The notes beneath the pieces were generated by a model. That model did no database searches and was not told where the DNA came from. It worked only from the letters and a program-made list of their open reading frames with translations. Shown piece by piece: positions 1 to 7,654 of a stretch of 64,000 nucleotides of DNA (position 1 is the first letter of the stretch; each line of letters opens with the position of its first letter). Made by a program: the position numbers and the translations under genes. Source of the DNA: Microbacterium invictum (lineage in GTDB: Bacteria; Actinomycetota; Actinomycetes; Actinomycetales; Microbacteriaceae); contig NZ_CP139779.1 of the NCBI RefSeq assembly GCF_034421375.1, positions 2,046,001 to 2,110,000 of the forward strand, written 5' to 3'.

Positions 1-2
1 AG

Positions 3-278
3 TGGGTGCGACACCGGCACTCCCACCAGCTCGCAGCGGGCACGACAAGGGAGGGCGACCTGCGCCCATTCATAGGAGAGACGGGCGGTCCACCGTTCTT
101 CATCTCCCGATCCTGGCGCTGGCACACGGTCGAGCAGATGAACCTCACCGACGACGAACTCAAGCTCAGCGCGCGGCTGCAACCAGCGTACGAACGCTAC
201 GTAGCTCGACACCCCGTTCAAACAACCATCAGGGACGCGCTCGCATGGTTCTACTACCTGCGCGACTCCGACTCATGA
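3..278 (+). CDS. Hypothetical protein, 5'-truncated by the window edge
   Basis: The reading frame is open from the first bases of the window and ends with TGA at 276-278, so the gene probably starts further left. About 90 residues are visible. The C-terminal half (from the internal Met near base 138) is charged and helical-looking and ends in an aromatic WFYYLRDSDS tail. I do not recognise a family. An internal ATG at about 138 could be the true start of a 46-residue protein. It lies inside the putative integrated element, in the same direction as the next gene, which suggests a phage or island gene. Confidence 0.35.
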   Translation, partial: WVRHRHSHQLAAGTTREGDLRPFIGETGGPPFFISRSWRWHTVEQMNLTDDELKLSARLQPAYERYVARHPVQTTIRDALAWFYYLRDSDS

Positions 279-407
279 CCCGCGAGGGTATAGGGGTCCA
301 AATCACTGCACCTGAACGACAAGCCCCAATCCGCCGGGTGTGGTTTTCCCCCTCGGAAAGTATGAATGCCGCGGCGTCACGTCACGACAACTCTCGTGAG
401 GTAGCGA

Positions 408-833
408 ATGGCTAAGTCACCTGCCCAGCGGTCTGCGGAGTACCGGGCGCGACGTCGTGCAGAGCGTGACGCGGTGTCGGCCGCATCGCGGGCGGATGCC
501 GCCGCGAATGCGAGCACTCAGATGCGCGACGCTTTGGAAGTGTCGCTCGCGTCGATGACCTGGCTGGCGGCTTCCGATGGTGCCGCGGTCGCTCTGGCGC
601 GTCAGGTGGCGGAGATGATCGATCATGCGGGGTACCGCGGCGACGATCGCGCGTTCCTGGCTGCGTCAGGACTTATGAGCCGACTCCTGGATGGGTTGGC
701 AGCGTCACCGGTGAGACGGACGCAGTATGAGCTACGTTCCCGGCGTCTGGCGCCGGTGGATTCGTCTCCGCCGTTGCCTGCCAATCCCCCGGCGAACGTG
801 TCACGGTTTCAGCGCCCGCCGAAGACTCTGTGA
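408..833 (+). CDS. Small phage-like protein, possibly terminase small subunit-like
   Basis: A 141-residue protein with a GTGAGGT ribosome-binding sequence 6 bases before ATG. The N-terminus is strongly basic (RSAEYRARRRAER), followed by an Ala-rich helical stretch and a Pro-rich tail. Basic N-termini of the form EYRARRRAER occur in small actinophage proteins, some annotated as terminase small subunits, but no large terminase follows here. The function is not established. Its position in the tRNA-Val-bounded element fits a prophage remnant. Confidence 0.5.
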   Translation: MAKSPAQRSAEYRARRRAERDAVSAASRADAAANASTQMRDALEVSLASMTWLAASDGAAVALARQVAEMIDHAGYRGDDRAFLAASGLMSRLLDGLAASPVRRTQYELRSRRLAPVDSSPPLPANPPANVSRFQRPPKTL

Positions 834-1180
834 CGGCGTAGCGCCTAACCGTCAGCGAATTGTCGCGGAATCCACTACCCGCGCCGCATGTACCCTGCCG
901 GTACAAGCGTATGGACCGCATCCGATCCAATGGGCGCGCGGAGAAAAGCCCTGGGTGTGGGCATGGACTTCATGGCAGGACGCGCCAGCGTCGCGTGTCG
1001 CCTGGCGTGGCCTCGGGCTGGAACGATCGAGTAGTGATCTTCGAGTAGGAGGCGATAGATGGAAGACACAAGTGTCGTCCTGTGGCGGAACGCAGTCACT
1101 CGGAGGGAACAGTGATCTGAGCCGTTCGCGGTGACCCTATCGATCTGTCGGTGTGTCGGAGTACGCTAGTCACGCCGGTG
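834..1180. other. Non-coding stretch inside the island
   Basis: About 350 bases without a convincing gene. The short open frames on both strands lack ribosome-binding sites, leaderless promoters and recognisable sequence. The only structure seen is a hyphenated inverted repeat at 889-905 (TGTACC, 5-base spacer, GGTACA), which could be a small operator or integrase/excisionase site. No RNA gene was recognised. Confidence 0.4.
889..905. repeat. Hyphenated inverted repeat TGTACC-N5-GGTACA
   Basis: Perfect 6-bp arms separated by CTGCC. It lies in non-coding island DNA downstream of the 408-833 gene. It could be a regulator or recombinase site; nothing in the sequence decides which. Confidence 0.35.
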
Positions 1181-1182
1181 AA

Positions 1183-1203
1183 AAGAGGTCCAGGGGACCT
1201 CTT
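1183..1203 (-). terminator. Terminator of the DUF3800 gene
   Basis: A perfect 9-bp stem (AAGAGGTCC / GGACCTCTT) with a 3-base loop, followed on the minus strand by a short T run. It lies about 30 bases past the stop codon of the DUF3800 gene. The geometry fits an intrinsic terminator on the minus strand. Confidence 0.6.
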
Positions 1204-1232
1204 CCCCTAGCGGGGATAGCCGGCGCTTCTCG

Positions 1233-1883
1233 TTACCGGCCCCACGGCGTGAACGTCGACTGAAGGCTTGGCCGCACGGACTCTTCGAACCACGCGCCCC
1301 CCTTGCCGACGAGGTAGCGGTGCGTGCCCCAAAGGCCATAGTCGGCGACTTGTAAACCCCAGGAAGTCGACGCGTCCCATACACACAGAGTCACTCTTCG
1401 GTTTAGCTGATCACAGACGTCTCGGATAGCTTCGCGTGCCCTGCTCGCCCGTTCATTTGTCCCGAAGCTCCCGGCAATGATGATCACTCTGTCATTTGGA
1501 TTGGAGGTCTGACGTATGACCTCCTTGATGTGCAGGAACCAGGCGAGCTTGTAGAGGTACATCTGCCCCCTGTCGCGGACGCTCGCGTAGGCGTTCGACT
1601 TGAGAAGGAAGGTCGTATCGAAGCGCGGCGACAGTTCACGAATCACGGCAAATACCTCGTTGCGTGTAGCAACGCTGTCGTCCTTGGCATGGAACCCGCG
1701 CGGCACTTGTAGTCCGTGCGCAGCCAGCCGCGTCCGGAGCTCATGGCCACGCCAGATGGCGTCGCCGTGTTCGTCGCGGAACATGGCTGTACCGAAGCCG
1801 AAGAAGCCGGATTCGTTCCCGGTGGGATGCTGCGCGTAATCGAGATTTCCAGTCTCATCCGCGTATAGATAGATCACGGCCAC
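1233..1883 (-). CDS. DUF3800 domain-containing protein
   Basis: A 216-residue protein with the marks of the DUF3800 family: an N-terminal acidic strand YLYADETGNLD, a central FHAKDD, and a C-terminal LQVADYGLWGTHRYL. The family is predicted to have an RNase H-like fold with acidic catalytic residues and is often found in mobile elements and near defence genes; its substrate is unknown. The start is GTG, chosen because TAGGAT ends 6 bases upstream, the leaderless spacing seen throughout the window. It is a single gene followed by its own hairpin terminator, next to the TIR-like gene but separately promoted. Confidence 0.75.
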   Translation of the reverse strand: MAVIYLYADETGNLDYAQHPTGNESGFFGFGTAMFRDEHGDAIWRGHELRTRLAAHGLQVPRGFHAKDDSVATRNEVFAVIRELSPRFDTTFLLKSNAYASVRDRGQMYLYKLAWFLHIKEVIRQTSNPNDRVIIIAGSFGTNERASRAREAIRDVCDQLNRRVTLCVWDASTSWGLQVADYGLWGTHRYLVGKGGAWFEESVRPSLQSTFTPWGR

Positions 1884-1889
1884 CGTCGC

Positions 1890-1895
1890 ATCCTA
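1890..1895 (-). promoter_or_regulatory. -10 element of a leaderless transcript (DUF3800 gene)
   Basis: Minus-strand TAGGAT, then exactly 6 bases, then the GTG start codon at 1883. The transcript would begin at or next to the start codon. Confidence 0.55.
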
Positions 1896-1972
1896 GCCAA
1901 GCGCTTGCGACGGGCGTTGCGCCACTGCCGTCCTACCGGGACCGGGTGCAGCCAAGCGATGGGGCTTTACCT

Positions 1973-2800
1973 TCAGGGAAACTCCCGTCGCAGCGTGGCC
2001 AAGACGTCACCGAATGCTTCGCGGATGTTCCCTCTGCCAAAGCGGATGTATTGGATGCCGTCCAGGTTGCTTAGATTCTCCACGCCATCTTCGAGGAGGA
2101 TGATCGCCCGAGAGAAGCCCAGACGTCCCTGGAAAAGACCCGCCTCATGCACCACGTTTTGGCGTGCACGGTACCCACCGTCCGCTTGCTCGTCCTCCGC
2201 GGTCATCACGAGGAAGGCGATGTTGGCTTCGGCGAGCATGTCTTCCAAGATGTCGCGGATCGCGTGTCCGGCCCGCGCTCCGGACTCGTAGGCTTCAACT
2301 TCGTAGTTGTGCTGGTGCGAGAGATGATCTCTCAAGTCTCGCCATTGGCCACTGCGGCCGTGGCCGATGAAGACGCGAGGGGCCGAGGGCTTCGGCTCTG
2401 GGGGCGAGATGGTCAGGCCTGGGGCGGCTTCTTGGAGGACTTGATGCACTCGTTGGATAACAACCCGCGACGGGTGGTAAACCTCCGCCGTCACGCCGTT
2501 GGGGTCCTGCCAGACTTTTACCTCGCCGCGGCCTTGCCAGTTCAACGGACTTGGGACCCGAATTCCAAAGCTGGCCGACCTCACCGACGGATTCGCAAAC
2601 TCCACGAAAAATTCATCGGGATCGTCAAACGTCCAGCGCTCACGGCCTTGCATCACCGTCAACATGAAGTACTCCGCCGAAGGGGGTTCCTCTTCCGCAT
2701 CGGCTTCGGCCGCAGGATAGGACCCAAGAAGGGCGGCGACAACGCTCTTCAGTGTGGCCACATCTAGCCGCATGAACGGAAAGCCGACTGTCTTCTCCAC
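1973..2800 (-). CDS. TIR-like (PF10137-type) nucleotide-binding effector protein
   Basis: A 275-residue two-part protein. Residues about 142-275 match the TIR-like domain found in CBASS and Pycsar effectors: VFIGHGRS near 143-150, AGHAIRDILEDML, then QNVVHEAGLFQGRLGF with the candidate catalytic glutamate at about 219. Proteins of this kind degrade NAD+ or act as nucleotide-activated antiphage effectors. Residues 1-130 form a separate domain with acidic and aromatic patches that I do not recognise; it may be the sensing part. No cyclase gene (CD-NTase or Pycsar) is adjacent. The GTG start is set by TATGGT six bases upstream; an internal ATG at 2773 is less likely. It lies next to the att site, a common place for defence cargo. 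Confidence 0.75.
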   Translation of the reverse strand: MEKTVGFPFMRLDVATLKSVVAALLGSYPAAEADAEEEPPSAEYFMLTVMQGRERWTFDDPDEFFVEFANPSVRSASFGIRVPSPLNWQGRGEVKVWQDPNGVTAEVYHPSRVVIQRVHQVLQEAAPGLTISPPEPKPSAPRVFIGHGRSGQWRDLRDHLSHQHNYEVEAYESGARAGHAIRDILEDMLAEANIAFLVMTAEDEQADGGYRARQNVVHEAGLFQGRLGFSRAIILLEDGVENLSNLDGIQYIRFGRGNIREAFGDVLATLRREFP

Positions 2801-2806
2801 GCGACC

Positions 2807-2812
2807 ACCATA
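2807..2812 (-). promoter_or_regulatory. -10 element of a leaderless transcript (TIR-like gene)
   Basis: Minus-strand TATGGT followed by 6 bases and the GTG start codon at 2800, the same architecture as the neighbouring DUF3800 gene. Confidence 0.55.
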
Positions 2813-2951
2813 CTGAGGCCCTTACCCGTACCCCTCGGATGTACCCCAACCAGCATCTGGCCGTGTCGGTCCGCAGGTGTCCGCATGCGGGGAGAATCCG
2901 CCAAATCAACGGGAAGCGTACACGTGCGAACCACCCTGGATACGATTCCGA

Positions 2952-2999
2952 TCCTTCACACGGAAGAGGTCATCAGTTCGAGTCTGGTATCGCCCACCA
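2952..2999 (+). repeat. tRNA-Val(CAC) 3' fragment: attachment site at the island boundary
   Basis: The block has the 3' part of a tRNA: anticodon loop TTCACAC (2955-2961, anticodon CAC), 3' anticodon stem GGAAG, variable loop, a T arm ATCAG-TTCGAGT-CTGGT (2972-2988), acceptor strand ATCGCCC and an encoded ACCA ending at 2999. The sequence upstream does not supply the D arm or a matching acceptor strand, and the 5' anticodon stem is lost after about three bases, so this is not a functional tRNA gene. Such 3'-half copies are left where an element integrates into a tRNA gene. The intact tRNA-Val should lie at the element's other end. Confidence 0.8.
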
Positions 3000-3009
3000 C
3001 ATCCTCTCC

Positions 3010-3531
3010 TCACTTCGGTGCGGAGAACCGCCATCCGTACCTCGTACGGAGCGCCTCGGCGACCGTCGTGAAGCGCGTGAGATCCAGCGCAGCCGCCTCG
3101 CGCCTCATCCCGCGATCGTGGACCGTGTACAGCTGCTCGATGTCGACCCACGAGGCGCGGCCGCGACTGTCCCACTCCCCTGCTCCGAGCGGCAGGAAGT
3201 CGCGGTCTCCGTCGTGTGCCTTGCTGGTGAGGCGAACGGCGTAGACCCGATCGGGCGCGGCACGGCCGATGACGAGGACGGGGCGATCCTTTCCTCGTCC
3301 GTCGTTCTCGACGTACGGGACCCAGGTCCACACGATCTCCCCGGCGTCCGGCGCGCCGTCGGCATCCGGGCGGTACTCGATGATGAGGTCGCGCGGCGGG
3401 CGGATGACCGCCTGCGTCGCGGTCGTCGACCCGGAGGTCCCTCCGTCACCGAGCCGAGTGGATCGAGATCCGCGGCGGCCCGCTCCGACGAGCGCCGCGA
3501 GGGAACCGAGGAGACCGCGCATTCGCACCAT
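3010..3531 (-). CDS. PemK/MazF-family toxin-like protein, no antitoxin adjacent
   Basis: A 173-residue protein. After a basic, partly hydrophobic N-terminus of about 40 residues it has a PemK/MazF-like SH3-type fold: PGEIVW-like DAGEIVWTWVPYVE near 63-76, KDRPVLVIGR, then VYAVRLTSK and WVDIEQLYTV. MazF enzymes are sequence-specific endoribonucleases paired with a small antitoxin. No antitoxin gene flanks this one, so it may be a chromosomally fixed solitary member without toxin activity. It begins only 10 bases beyond the tRNA-Val fragment and reads toward it. TATGTT ends 6 bases before the ATG, indicating a leaderless mRNA. Confidence 0.75.
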   Translation of the reverse strand: MVRMRGLLGSLAALVGAGRRGSRSTRLGDGGTSGSTTATQAVIRPPRDLIIEYRPDADGAPDAGEIVWTWVPYVENDGRGKDRPVLVIGRAAPDRVYAVRLTSKAHDGDRDFLPLGAGEWDSRGRASWVDIEQLYTVHDRGMRREAAALDLTRFTTVAEALRTRYGWRFSAPK

Positions 3532-3537
3532 GCCGCC

Positions 3538-3543
3538 AACATA
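3538..3543 (-). promoter_or_regulatory. -10 element of a leaderless transcript (PemK/MazF-like gene)
   Basis: Minus-strand TATGTT, 6-base spacer GGCGGC, then the ATG start at 3531. Confidence 0.5.
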
Positions 3544-3597
3544 CGCGGAGGGCGCCGCGCTCTCGCGCGACGCCCTCCGGTTTCAGCGGTGTGTTGC

Positions 3598-4866
3598 TCA
3601 GCCGCGCGTGTCGGTGAGGACGTAGCCCTCCTCGCCGTGCACGACGGTGTCGATGCCGGCGACCTCGTCCTCGTTCTTCACGCGGAAGCCGATCGTCTTC
3701 TGGATGGCGAAGCCGATGATCCAGGCCAGCGCGAAGGAGTAGGCCAGGACCGCGAAGGCGGCGATCGCCTGCACCAGCAGCTGCGTGCCGTCACCACCCA
3801 TGAACAGGCCGGTGCCGTTGGCGAAGAAGCCGATGTACAGCGTGCCGACGAGGCCACCCACCAGGTGGATGCCCACGACGTCCAGCGAGTCGTCGAAGCC
3901 CCAGGCGTACTTCAGCTCGATGGCCAGGGCGCAGACGACACCGGCGATGATGCCGAGGAGGATCGCCCAGATCGGGTCGAGCGATGCACAGGCCGGCGTG
4001 ATGGCGACAAGACCGGCCACCGCACCCGATGCGGCGCCGACCGAGGTGGGCTTGCCGTCCTTGATCTTCTCCACGACGAGCCAGGCGAGCAGGGCCGCGG
4101 CCGGAGCAGCGATGGTGTTGACGAACGCGAGCGCAGCGACACCGTCGGCGGCGAGCTCGGAGCCGGCGTTGAAGCCGAACCAGCCGAACCACAGCAGACC
4201 GGCGCCGAGAAGGACGAACGGCGGGTTGTGGGGAACGTGCACGCCCTTCTGGAAGCCGACGCGCTTTCCGAGCACCAGCGCGAGGGCCAGAGCTGCGGCA
4301 CCGGCGTTGATGTGGACCGCGGTTCCACCGGCGAAGTCGATCGCGCCGACCCCGAAGGTCTCCTGCAGGCCGTAGGTGATCCAGCCGCCGTAGGCGAAGC
4401 TGCCGTCCTCGGCGAGGCCGAAGTTGAACACCCAGCTGGCAACCGGGAAGTAGACGATCGTCGCCCAGAGGCCTGCGAAGATCAGCCAGGCGCCGAACTT
4501 GGCACGGTCGGCGATCGCGCCGGAGACCAGCGCGACGGTCAGGATCGCGAACGTTGCCTGGAAGGCGACGAACGCGAGCGGCGGGTAGGCGGCGCCCTCG
4601 GGCACCTCGAGAAGGCTCGTCAGACCGAGTGCCGACCAGTCGATCGACCAGGGGGCGACCAGTCCCTCAGCGCCCGGGAACGCGATCGCGTATCCGTAGA
4701 GCACCCAGAGGACGCCGATGAGTCCGAGCGAGCCGAAGCTGAGCATCATCATGCTGATGACGCTCTTGGCCTTCACCAGTCCGCCGTAGAAGAACGCCAG
4801 CCCTGGCGTCATCAGCAGGACGAGTGCGGCCGCGATGAGCATGAATGCGGTATTGCCTTGATCCAT
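3598..4866 (-). CDS. amtB: Ammonium transporter AmtB
   Basis: A 422-residue membrane protein of the Amt/MEP/Rh family with about 11 membrane segments. It starts with FMLIAAALVLLMTPGLAFFYGG, the typical Amt N-terminus (quoted here as family signature around residues 8-28). It has both pore-lining histidines: one in FAGGTAVHINAG and one in VVGIHLVGGLVG. It conducts ammonium/ammonia across the cytoplasmic membrane. The C-terminal tail contains a charged cytoplasmic helix of the type contacted by PII proteins; no glnK is next to it. A GlnR-type box about 95 bases upstream suggests induction under nitrogen limitation. Confidence 0.95.
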   Translation of the reverse strand: MDQGNTAFMLIAAALVLLMTPGLAFFYGGLVKAKSVISMMMLSFGSLGLIGVLWVLYGYAIAFPGAEGLVAPWSIDWSALGLTSLLEVPEGAAYPPLAFVAFQATFAILTVALVSGAIADRAKFGAWLIFAGLWATIVYFPVASWVFNFGLAEDGSFAYGGWITYGLQETFGVGAIDFAGGTAVHINAGAAALALALVLGKRVGFQKGVHVPHNPPFVLLGAGLLWFGWFGFNAGSELAADGVAALAFVNTIAAPAAALLAWLVVEKIKDGKPTSVGAASGAVAGLVAITPACASLDPIWAILLGIIAGVVCALAIELKYAWGFDDSLDVVGIHLVGGLVGTLYIGFFANGTGLFMGGDGTQLLVQAIAAFAVLAYSFALAWIIGFAIQKTIGFRVKNEDEVAGIDTVVHGEEGYVLTDTRG

Positions 4867-4958
4867 CTCTCAGGAGAACCTCTCTGCAGGGACGCAGGAT
4901 GTAGCGTCGGGTGGCCTCCAGTGTGCTGACCCGCGGTTTCGAGAGGCATGCGCCCCGT

Positions 4959-4974
4959 GTTTCCTGTCGGTTAC
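4959..4974 (-). promoter_or_regulatory. GlnR-type box upstream of amtB
   Basis: On the minus strand the sequence is GTAAC, six bases, GAAAC, which fits the actinobacterial GlnR half-site pair GTNAC-N6-GAAAC exactly. It lies about 95 bases upstream of the amtB start. GlnR activates ammonium uptake genes during nitrogen limitation in actinobacteria. A second pair at the expected 11-base phase is not seen. Confidence 0.6.
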
Positions 4975-5077
4975 GCGCGTGGCCCGCAGGTAAACATCAG
5001 ATTTCCGGATGCCGCGAAGCGACCTCGACCGCCCTGCGAAACGGCTCGGCACGCGTGGCGGAGCCGAGCATCGGTGT

Positions 5078-6112
5078 TCAGGCGAGCGTGGAGGCGATCA
5101 GACGCGAGGTCGCGCGCAGGTACTTCTTGCGGTATCCCCCACTGAGCATCTCTTCGGGGAACACTTGGTCCAGCGACAGCCCGGTGGCGCGGATCGGCAG
5201 CTGGGCGTCGTACACCCGGTCGATGAAGGCGACGAAGCGGAGCGCCGCCGACTGATCCTCGAATGCGCGCACATCCCGCATCCCGACCATGTCGACGCCG
5301 TCGATGAGACGGATGTAGCGCGAGGGGTGCACGCGCGCGAGGTGGGCGATGAGGTCGTCGAACGCGTCGTCGGAGACGAGCGATCCGGTGGCCGCATCGG
5401 CGACAGCGCGGGCGTAGTCGGCGTCGTCGAGGGTGACGGCGTGACCGTCGAGCGAACGATGCCGGTAGTCGGTGCCGTCGATGCGGATGGTCTCGAAGTT
5501 CGCCGCCATGGCGTGGATCTCGCGGAGGAAGTCCTGTGCGGCGAAACGGCCCTCGCCGAGGGCGTTCGGCGGGGTGTTGGAGGTTGCGGCGAGCTTGGTG
5601 CCTCCGGCGACGAGCTCGCCGAGGAGCCGGGTCATCACCATCGTGTCGCCCGGATCGTCGAGCTCGAACTCGTCGATGCACATCAGATCGGTGCCACGGA
5701 ACAGCTCGACGGTCTTCTGGTAGCCGAGTGCGCCGACCAGCGCGGTGTACTCGATGAACGAGCCGAAGTACTTCCGTCGCGCCGGCATCGCGTGATAGAC
5801 GGCGGCGAGGAGGTGGGTCTTGCCGACACCGAATCCGCCGTCGAGGTACACGCCCGGCTTGGTCTCGGGCTGCTTCTTCGCCCGCCGGAAGAATCCGCCG
5901 CGCTCGGGAGCGGGTCCCCCGCCGGCGAAGGTCACCAGGTAGTCCTTGGCCTCCTGCTGCGAGGGGTACTGCGAGTCGGCGCGGTAGGAGTCGAAGGTCG
6001 CCGAGGCGAACTGCGGCGGCGGCGTCAGCGCGGCGACCATGTCGGCACCGGAGATCTGCGAGTCGCGCGACGTGAGGTGGATGACACCGGTTCCGGTGCG
6101 GGTTGCGGTCAT
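5078..6112 (-). CDS. zapE: Cell division protein ZapE (AFG1-like ATPase)
   Basis: A 344-residue P-loop ATPase of the ZapE/AFG1 family. It has the Walker A motif [10 protein letters not shown], the Walker B motif [11 protein letters not shown], a sensor region [17 protein letters not shown] and the family's [19 protein letters not shown]-terminus. In proteobacteria ZapE associates with the Z ring; its role in actinobacteria is less clear. The start is the ATG of MTATRTGTG, with AGGA six bases upstream. The open frame runs much further upstream, but that part is antisense to the sulfurtransferase and is not used. It diverges from the sulfurtransferase gene. Confidence 0.9.
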   Translation of the reverse strand: MTATRTGTGVIHLTSRDSQISGADMVAALTPPPQFASATFDSYRADSQYPSQQEAKDYLVTFAGGGPAPERGGFFRRAKKQPETKPGVYLDGGFGVGKTHLLAAVYHAMPARRKYFGSFIEYTALVGALGYQKTVELFRGTDLMCIDEFELDDPGDTMVMTRLLGELVAGGTKLAATSNTPPNALGEGRFAAQDFLREIHAMAANFETIRIDGTDYRHRSLDGHAVTLDDADYARAVADAATGSLVSDDAFDDLIAHLARVHPSRYIRLIDGVDMVGMRDVRAFEDQSAALRFVAFIDRVYDAQLPIRATGLSLDQVFPEEMLSGGYRKKYLRATSRLIASTLA

Positions 6113-6247
6113 GAGCGTCCTGTGTCGCCGTCTTACGGAAGGGTGGAACCGAGGGTGCGGCGCAGCGCAGCGGATCCTAGGCTCGAGGGGACGGTTACAC
6201 CCTACGCCGTCCACCCGTCTCCCCCGACACCCCGAGGAGTGTGCCCC

Positions 6248-7153
6248 GTGCCCGTGGAATTCGACACGACATCGCCCAAATTCGCCGAGTACGCCGACCC
6301 CGGGCGTCTCGTCACGGGCGCCTGGCTCGAGGAACGTCTGGGCACTCCGGGCCTGGTGGTCGTCGAGTCCGATGAGGACGTGCTGCTGTACGAGACCGGC
6401 CACATCCCCGGCGCGGTGAAGGTCGACTGGCACACCGAGCTGAACGACCCCGTGGTGCGCGACTACGTCGACGGCGAGGGGTTCGCAGAACTGCTCAGCC
6501 GCAAGGGCATCTCCCGCGACGACACGGTCGTCATCTACGGAGACAAGAACAACTGGTGGGCCGCATACGCGCTGTGGGTGTTCTCGCTGTTCGGGCACGA
6601 GGACGTCCGCCTTCTCGACGGCGGCCGCGACAAATGGATCGCCGAGGGCCGTCCCCTCACGACCGAGCCCGCCTCGCCCGCCCCGACGGAGTACCCCGTC
6701 GTGACCCGCGACGACACCGCGCTCCGGGCCTACAAAGAGGACGTGCTCGCCCACCTCGGCCACCCGCTCATCGACGTCCGCTCCCCGGAGGAGTACAACG
6801 GCACCCGTACGACCGCCCCGGCCTACCCCGAGGAGGGCGCATTGCGCGCCGGCCACATCCCCAGCGCGAAGAACGTGCCGTGGGCACGCGCCGTCGCCGA
6901 GGACGGCGGGTTCAAGCCCCGGGCCGAGCTCGAGAAGATCTACCGGGACGAGATCGGACTCACCGACGGCGAGCCGATCGTGGCCTACTGCCGTATCGGC
7001 GAGCGCTCCAGCCACACGTGGTTCGTCCTGCGTCATCTGCTCGGCTTCCGCGAGGTGCGCAACTACGACGGTTCGTGGACCGAGTGGGGGTCGGCGGTGC
7101 GCGTGCCGATCGTTGCGGGCGACGCACCGGGCGAGGTGCCCGCCCGCTCGTGA
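6248..7153 (+). CDS. Thiosulfate/3-mercaptopyruvate sulfurtransferase (two rhodanese domains)
   Basis: A 301-residue tandem rhodanese protein. The N-terminal domain (about 20-140) is the inactive copy; the C-terminal domain carries the persulfide cysteine in [11 protein letters not shown]. The CRIGERS active-site loop is typical of actinobacterial thiosulfate sulfurtransferases, so thiosulfate is the likely donor. The GTG start has GAGGAG 8 bases upstream. It is followed closely by sufE, so the two probably cooperate in sulfur transfer or Fe-S cluster supply. A TAGGCT -10 candidate lies at 6178-6183. Confidence 0.9.
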   Translation: MPVEFDTTSPKFAEYADPGRLVTGAWLEERLGTPGLVVVESDEDVLLYETGHIPGAVKVDWHTELNDPVVRDYVDGEGFAELLSRKGISRDDTVVIYGDKNNWWAAYALWVFSLFGHEDVRLLDGGRDKWIAEGRPLTTEPASPAPTEYPVVTRDDTALRAYKEDVLAHLGHPLIDVRSPEEYNGTRTTAPAYPEEGALRAGHIPSAKNVPWARAVAEDGGFKPRAELEKIYRDEIGLTDGEPIVAYCRIGERSSHTWFVLRHLLGFREVRNYDGSWTEWGSAVRVPIVAGDAPGEVPARS

Positions 7154-7195
7154 GCGACCCGGCCGGGCTCGCGGGAGCGTGGAAGGATGGTGGGG

Positions 7196-7654
7196 ATGAC
7201 CTCTCCCGCCACCTCCTCGGACGTCCCCGCCGCCCTGGCGGAGATCCGCGACGAGTTCCTCGAGCTTCCCGAGCCGGAGCGCCTCCAGCTGCTGTTGGAG
7301 TTCTCCCAGGAGCTTCCCGCGATCCCCGATGAGCTCGCCGATCATCCGGAACTGCTCGAACGCGTGGCGGAGTGCCAGTCTCCGGTCTTCATCATCGTCG
7401 AGGTCGACGCCGACGGTGTGGTGGCGATGCATGCGACCGCGCCGGCCGAAGCCCCGACGACGCGCGGGTTCGCGAGCATCCTCGTGCAGGGGCTGACGGG
7501 GCTGAGCGCCGACGAGGTCCTCGCCGTTCCCGATGACTATCCCCAGAGCATCGGCTTGACCCGCGCGGTCTCGCCCCTCCGCATCGCAGGAATGACCGGC
7601 ATGCTCGGTCGGGCGAAACGGCAGGTGCGCGCCAAGAGCGCCGCCGCGGGATGA
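7196..7654 (+). CDS. sufE: SufE family protein
   Basis: A 152-residue SufE-like sulfur acceptor. It has the EFLELPEPERLQLLLEFS helix, the cysteine that accepts persulfide in VAECQSPVF, and the C-terminal IAGMTGMLGRAKRQVR motif typical of actinobacterial SufE. SufE takes sulfur from a cysteine desulfurase and stimulates Fe-S assembly. The start at the second ATG is chosen because GGAAGG lies about 9 bases before it; the ATG at 7187 directly abuts that sequence. It follows the sulfurtransferase by 42 bases and overlaps the next gene by ATGA. Confidence 0.88.
   Translation: MTSPATSSDVPAALAEIRDEFLELPEPERLQLLLEFSQELPAIPDELADHPELLERVAECQSPVFIIVEVDADGVVAMHATAPAEAPTTRGFASILVQGLTGLSADEVLAVPDDYPQSIGLTRAVSPLRIAGMTGMLGRAKRQVRAKSAAAG

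Larger units (their letters stand above)
1..2999. mobile_element. Right end of an integrated element (tRNA-Val-targeted island or prophage remnant)
   Basis: This stretch carries phage-like and defence-type genes, reads as lower in GC than the flanking chromosome, and stops at a tRNA 3'-half repeat (2952-2999). Immediately beyond it the core-type genes begin. No integrase or second att copy is inside the window, so the element must extend to the left, where an intact tRNA-Val is expected. The boundary is inferred from the tRNA fragment, not from a comparison with an empty site. The cargo seen here is a partial hypothetical gene, a small phage-like gene, a DUF3800 gene and a TIR-like gene. Confidence 0.7.

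Noticed and set aside
2900..2999. A functional tRNA-Val gene
   Set aside because: Only the 3' half is present; there is no D arm and no 5' acceptor strand complementary to ATCGCCC in the preceding 60 bases.
2839..4929. Long open frame on the plus strand (about 700 codons) opposite the PemK-like and amtB genes
   Set aside because: It is antisense to two well-recognised genes, has a low-complexity Arg/Asp/Glu/Gly-rich product, crosses the tRNA fragment, and reflects high GC rather than coding.
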